Shown here piece after piece: positions 6,095-7,753 of a stretch of DNA of 7,753 nucleotides (positions are counted from its first letter, which is position 1; every line of letters starts with the position of its first letter). A model generated the notes under the pieces. The model was not told the origin of the DNA. It saw only the letters and a list, made by a program, of their open reading frames with translations, and made no database searches. The position numbers and the translations under genes are program-made. The DNA is from an uncultured Ellagibacter sp. (lineage in GTDB: Bacteria > Actinomycetota > Coriobacteriia > Coriobacteriales > Eggerthellaceae): NCBI GenBank assembly GCA_934613165.1, contig CAKTSW010000055.1:1-7753 (forward strand), written 5' to 3'.

Positions 6095-7003
6095 ATGTCG
6101 TCAGGATTCGCTGCCGCCTTCAGCGAGATCACGCTCGTGCTGTTTACGACGCTCGCGCCCTCGGGCGCCGTCGCCTACGCGCTCATGTCGCTGCCCGTTG
6201 TGAAGGGCGGGCTTGCCGACGACGTGCACCGCCGCATCGACAAGGCGCTCGCCATCCCGCTTATCGCCACGCTCATCGGGCTCGTCGCCTCGGCGACGCA
6301 TCTCGGCAATCCCGCCAACGCGCTCTACGTGTTCATGGGGGTGGGGAGAAGCCCCTTGTCGAACGAGGTCTTCTGCGCCGTCGTGTTCCTGGCGTTTGCG
6401 GGCGTGTACTGGCTGTACTCGTTCGCGGTGAAACCCAACCGCACGCTGCAGCGCGTCCTTGCCGTGTGCGCGTGCGCGGGCGCGGCCGGTTGCGTGACGG
6501 CGATAGCCTTCGCATACTCGGCGAGCACTATCGTTTCCTGGGACACGCCGTTTTCGCCGGCGGGGCTGTGGCTGAACGCGCTTTTGGGTGGGCCCGTGCT
6601 CGCCATCGTGGGGTTGCGTTTCGCGCGATGGAAGTCGTGGGGCAACCGGTACGGCTGCGTGATGATCGTGCTTGCGGCGGTGACGCTTGTGGCGTGCGTT
6701 GCCGTGTATGTGCTGCAGGGGTCGTGGCTTGCTTCGGTTGAGAATTCGGTGCGCGCGGCGACAGACCTCGTCCCTCATTACGCGATCCAAGTCGCCGCGT
6801 TCTCTCTCTTCGCGCTTGCGGGCATCGTCGTCGACGCGGTTCCGCTTGCCAAGGCGCTGCGCAATCGCGCGTCGTCCTCGTCGGACGAGATGACCCTCTC
6901 GATCGTCCGCACCGCCGCGGCGAGCGCGCTCGTTTTCGCGGGCATTTTCACGATGCGTTTCTCGTTCTACATGATGCACATGACGGTCGGCATCAGCGTG
7001 TAG
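6095..7003 (+). CDS. dmsC: Second DmsC-family membrane anchor subunit (paralogue of the upstream dmsC)
   Basis: This is a 302-residue protein with about eight hydrophobic helices, near 12-34, 52-70, 93-110, 121-140, 155-173, 187-206, 228-248 and 270-290. It is homologous to the upstream DmsC. Both have an LFTTLAP/LFTTFAP start, an HL-NP-NA loop followed by FMG and SP-SNE, a STI-SW-TP segment after helix 4 and a VGI ending. His69 and Glu91 match the quinol-site His65 and Glu86 of that paralogue. The frame is open upstream to an ATG at 6011 inside dmsD, but the ATG at 6095 is preferred: GGGGAGGTG overlaps the dmsD stop, and the protein then begins at the family N-terminus. It lies 16 bases after dmsD, so the two are co-transcribed. 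No dmsA or dmsB copy accompanies it. It may be an alternative anchor for the same DmsAB pair, or serve DmsAB-type proteins encoded elsewhere. Confidence 0.88.
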   Translation: MSSGFAAAFSEITLVLFTTLAPSGAVAYALMSLPVVKGGLADDVHRRIDKALAIPLIATLIGLVASATHLGNPANALYVFMGVGRSPLSNEVFCAVVFLAFAGVYWLYSFAVKPNRTLQRVLAVCACAGAAGCVTAIAFAYSASTIVSWDTPFSPAGLWLNALLGGPVLAIVGLRFARWKSWGNRYGCVMIVLAAVTLVACVAVYVLQGSWLASVENSVRAATDLVPHYAIQVAAFSLFALAGIVVDAVPLAKALRNRASSSSDEMTLSIVRTAAASALVFAGIFTMRFSFYMMHMTVGISV

Positions 7004-7014
7004 CTTCTCCGTGC

Positions 7015-7036
7015 GGCGCGGGGAGTGCTGCGCGCC
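7015..7036 (+). terminator. Weak candidate terminator hairpin after the second dmsC
   Basis: GGCGCG at 7015-7020 pairs with CGCGCC at 7031-7036 around a 10-base loop, beginning about 12 bases after the stop codon. A short TTTCCCTT follows at 7045-7052 rather than a clean T-run. In DNA this GC-rich such stems arise easily, so this is a tentative call for the end of the dms transcript. Confidence 0.25.
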
Positions 7037-7132
7037 ATGCCGCGTTTCCCTTGCGGCTTGCTCGGCGCGTCCCCGGTTTCGGGTTATTGCCTCCGACTCC
7101 GGCAAGCGTGCGGCGCGTCTTCCCTGGCAATC

Positions 7133-7141
7133 TGCTACTAT
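7133..7141 (+). promoter_or_regulatory. Extended -10 promoter of the leucine-rich-repeat protein gene
   Basis: TGC followed by TACTAT (7136-7141) forms an extended -10 element. No good -35 is found at 17 bp. Transcription would start near 7148, giving a leader of about 43 bases that contains the palindrome at 7160-7171. It has the same TGC-TA-N-N-(A/T)-T form as the two other extended -10 elements in this window. Confidence 0.4.
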
Positions 7142-7159
7142 GGGCACGGCTCTGTTTCG

Positions 7160-7171
7160 CCCCATATGGGG
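7160..7171. repeat. Perfect 12-bp palindrome in the leader of the leucine-rich-repeat gene
   Basis: CCCCATATGGGG is fully self-complementary. It lies between the likely -10 element and the ribosome binding site AGGAGG at 7180-7185. With no unpaired loop it is a poorer RNA hairpin than a DNA palindrome, so binding of a dimeric repressor just downstream of the start site is the simpler idea. There is no direct evidence of function. Confidence 0.4.
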
Positions 7172-7190
7172 AATATCTCAGGAGGATCGA

Positions 7191-7753
7191 ATGATCGCGC
7201 GTCGCGTAGAATCGTGTTTTCTTGCCTTGGTGCTCGCACTTGGCGTTTGCTTCCCTAACCTTGCTTTTGCCGACGACGTGACCTCGGGCGGGTCGGGCAG
7301 CTCGGATGGTTCGAGCGACTCGGGCGGCGAAACCCCCGCGCCCGACGTCCCCGAAGCCGATATCCCGACCGAGGGCGAATGCGGCACGAACGCGAAGTGG
7401 TCCTACGACAAGGATTCGAACGCGCTTACCATCGAGCCCGTGTCCGACAAGCTTGCGACGGCCTCGGTCGATACGGCCGGCTGGGTCGCCTGGGCGCCCG
7501 AAATCAAGACCGTCGAGGTGAAGGCGGGCATAACGTCTATCAAGGCCGGTGTTTTCGCAGGTCAACCCTTCGAGTCGATCTCAATCGCCGACACGGTGAC
7601 CTCTCTCGGCGCCGGCGCGTTTTCCGCCTGTGCCTCGCTTTCGGAGTTCAAGGGCGGCAAGGGCTTAACGGCGATCGGTGACAGCACGTTTGCCGGCTGC
7701 ACCGCGCTTTCCCAAATCGACGGGCTTGGGAACGTGAAGACGATCGGCGCGAG
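7191..7753 (+). CDS. Secreted BspA-type leucine-rich repeat surface protein (partial, C-terminus outside window)
   Basis: The ATG at 7191 follows a textbook AGGAGG with a 5-base gap and opens a frame that runs off the window after 187 codons. Residues 1-27 are a Sec signal peptide: ARR near the start, a hydrophobic core FLALVLALGV, and cleavage likely after AFA. A low-complexity linker rich in Ser, Gly and Asp follows at about 29-47, then a Pro-rich stretch. GECGTNAKWSYDKDSNALTI (62-81) resembles the cap motif found before LRR_5/BspA-type repeats. The repeats themselves show the pattern I-T-SI-AGVF-G-PFESISI and VTSLGAGAFSACASLSEF (136-153), then LTAIGDSTFAGCTALSQI, with period about 22-23. 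Such proteins are usually cell-surface adhesins or ligand-binding proteins. The C-terminal anchor cannot be seen. It has its own promoter and no evident link to the dms genes. Confidence 0.85.
   Translation, partial: MIARRVESCFLALVLALGVCFPNLAFADDVTSGGSGSSDGSSDSGGETPAPDVPEADIPTEGECGTNAKWSYDKDSNALTIEPVSDKLATASVDTAGWVAWAPEIKTVEVKAGITSIKAGVFAGQPFESISIADTVTSLGAGAFSACASLSEFKGGKGLTAIGDSTFAGCTALSQIDGLGNVKTIGA

Noticed and set aside
7010..7117. Eleven-base direct repeat CGTGCGGCGCG at 7010-7020 and 7107-7117
   Set aside because: It is low-complexity GC-rich sequence with no mobile-element gene, no attachment-site context and no flanking duplication; chance is plausible.

Overview
The window looks like a chromosomal segment of a high-GC anaerobic gut actinobacterium, most likely of the Eggerthellaceae (Eggerthella, Gordonibacter, Slackia or Adlercreutzia relatives). 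This is inferred from three things: the GC-rich codon use; a polytopic membrane protein resembling the N-terminal half of the membrane-anchored LuxR-type regulators of that family, next to a respiratory reductase operon; and a secreted BspA-type leucine-rich repeat protein. No rRNA or other taxonomic marker is present, so genus is not assigned.

Layout. Positions 1-1034 (minus strand) hold the N-terminal ~344 residues of a polytopic membrane protein whose C-terminus lies outside the window. A 378-bp divergent intergenic region (1035-1412) follows. It has an extended -10 promoter for the minus-strand gene, four TGTGA half-sites, an inverted repeat and a stable two-tier hairpin in the presumed leader of the next operon. 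Then come dmsA (1413-3812), dmsB (3827-4450) and dmsC (4452-5315). A hairpin abutting a second extended -10 promoter (5364-5404) separates these from dmsD (5437-6078) and a second, paralogous DmsC-type anchor (6095-7003). After a 187-bp gap, a secreted leucine-rich-repeat protein starts at 7191 and runs off the right edge.

How it works together. DmsA (Tat-exported molybdenum enzyme), DmsB (four [4Fe-4S] clusters) and DmsC (menaquinol-oxidising membrane anchor) form a complete DMSO-reductase-type respiratory complex. It passes electrons from menaquinol to an S- or N-oxide, or a related organic acceptor, outside the membrane. DmsD is the cytoplasmic maturation chaperone for DmsA. The second DmsC gives one catalytic dimer two possible membrane anchors. 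The divergent membrane protein is the obvious candidate regulator. The actual substrate cannot be read from the sequence.

The system is mostly a recognisable one. The less ordinary parts are the duplicated anchor, the structured leader and half-site cluster upstream of dmsA, and the pairing with a membrane-embedded putative regulator.
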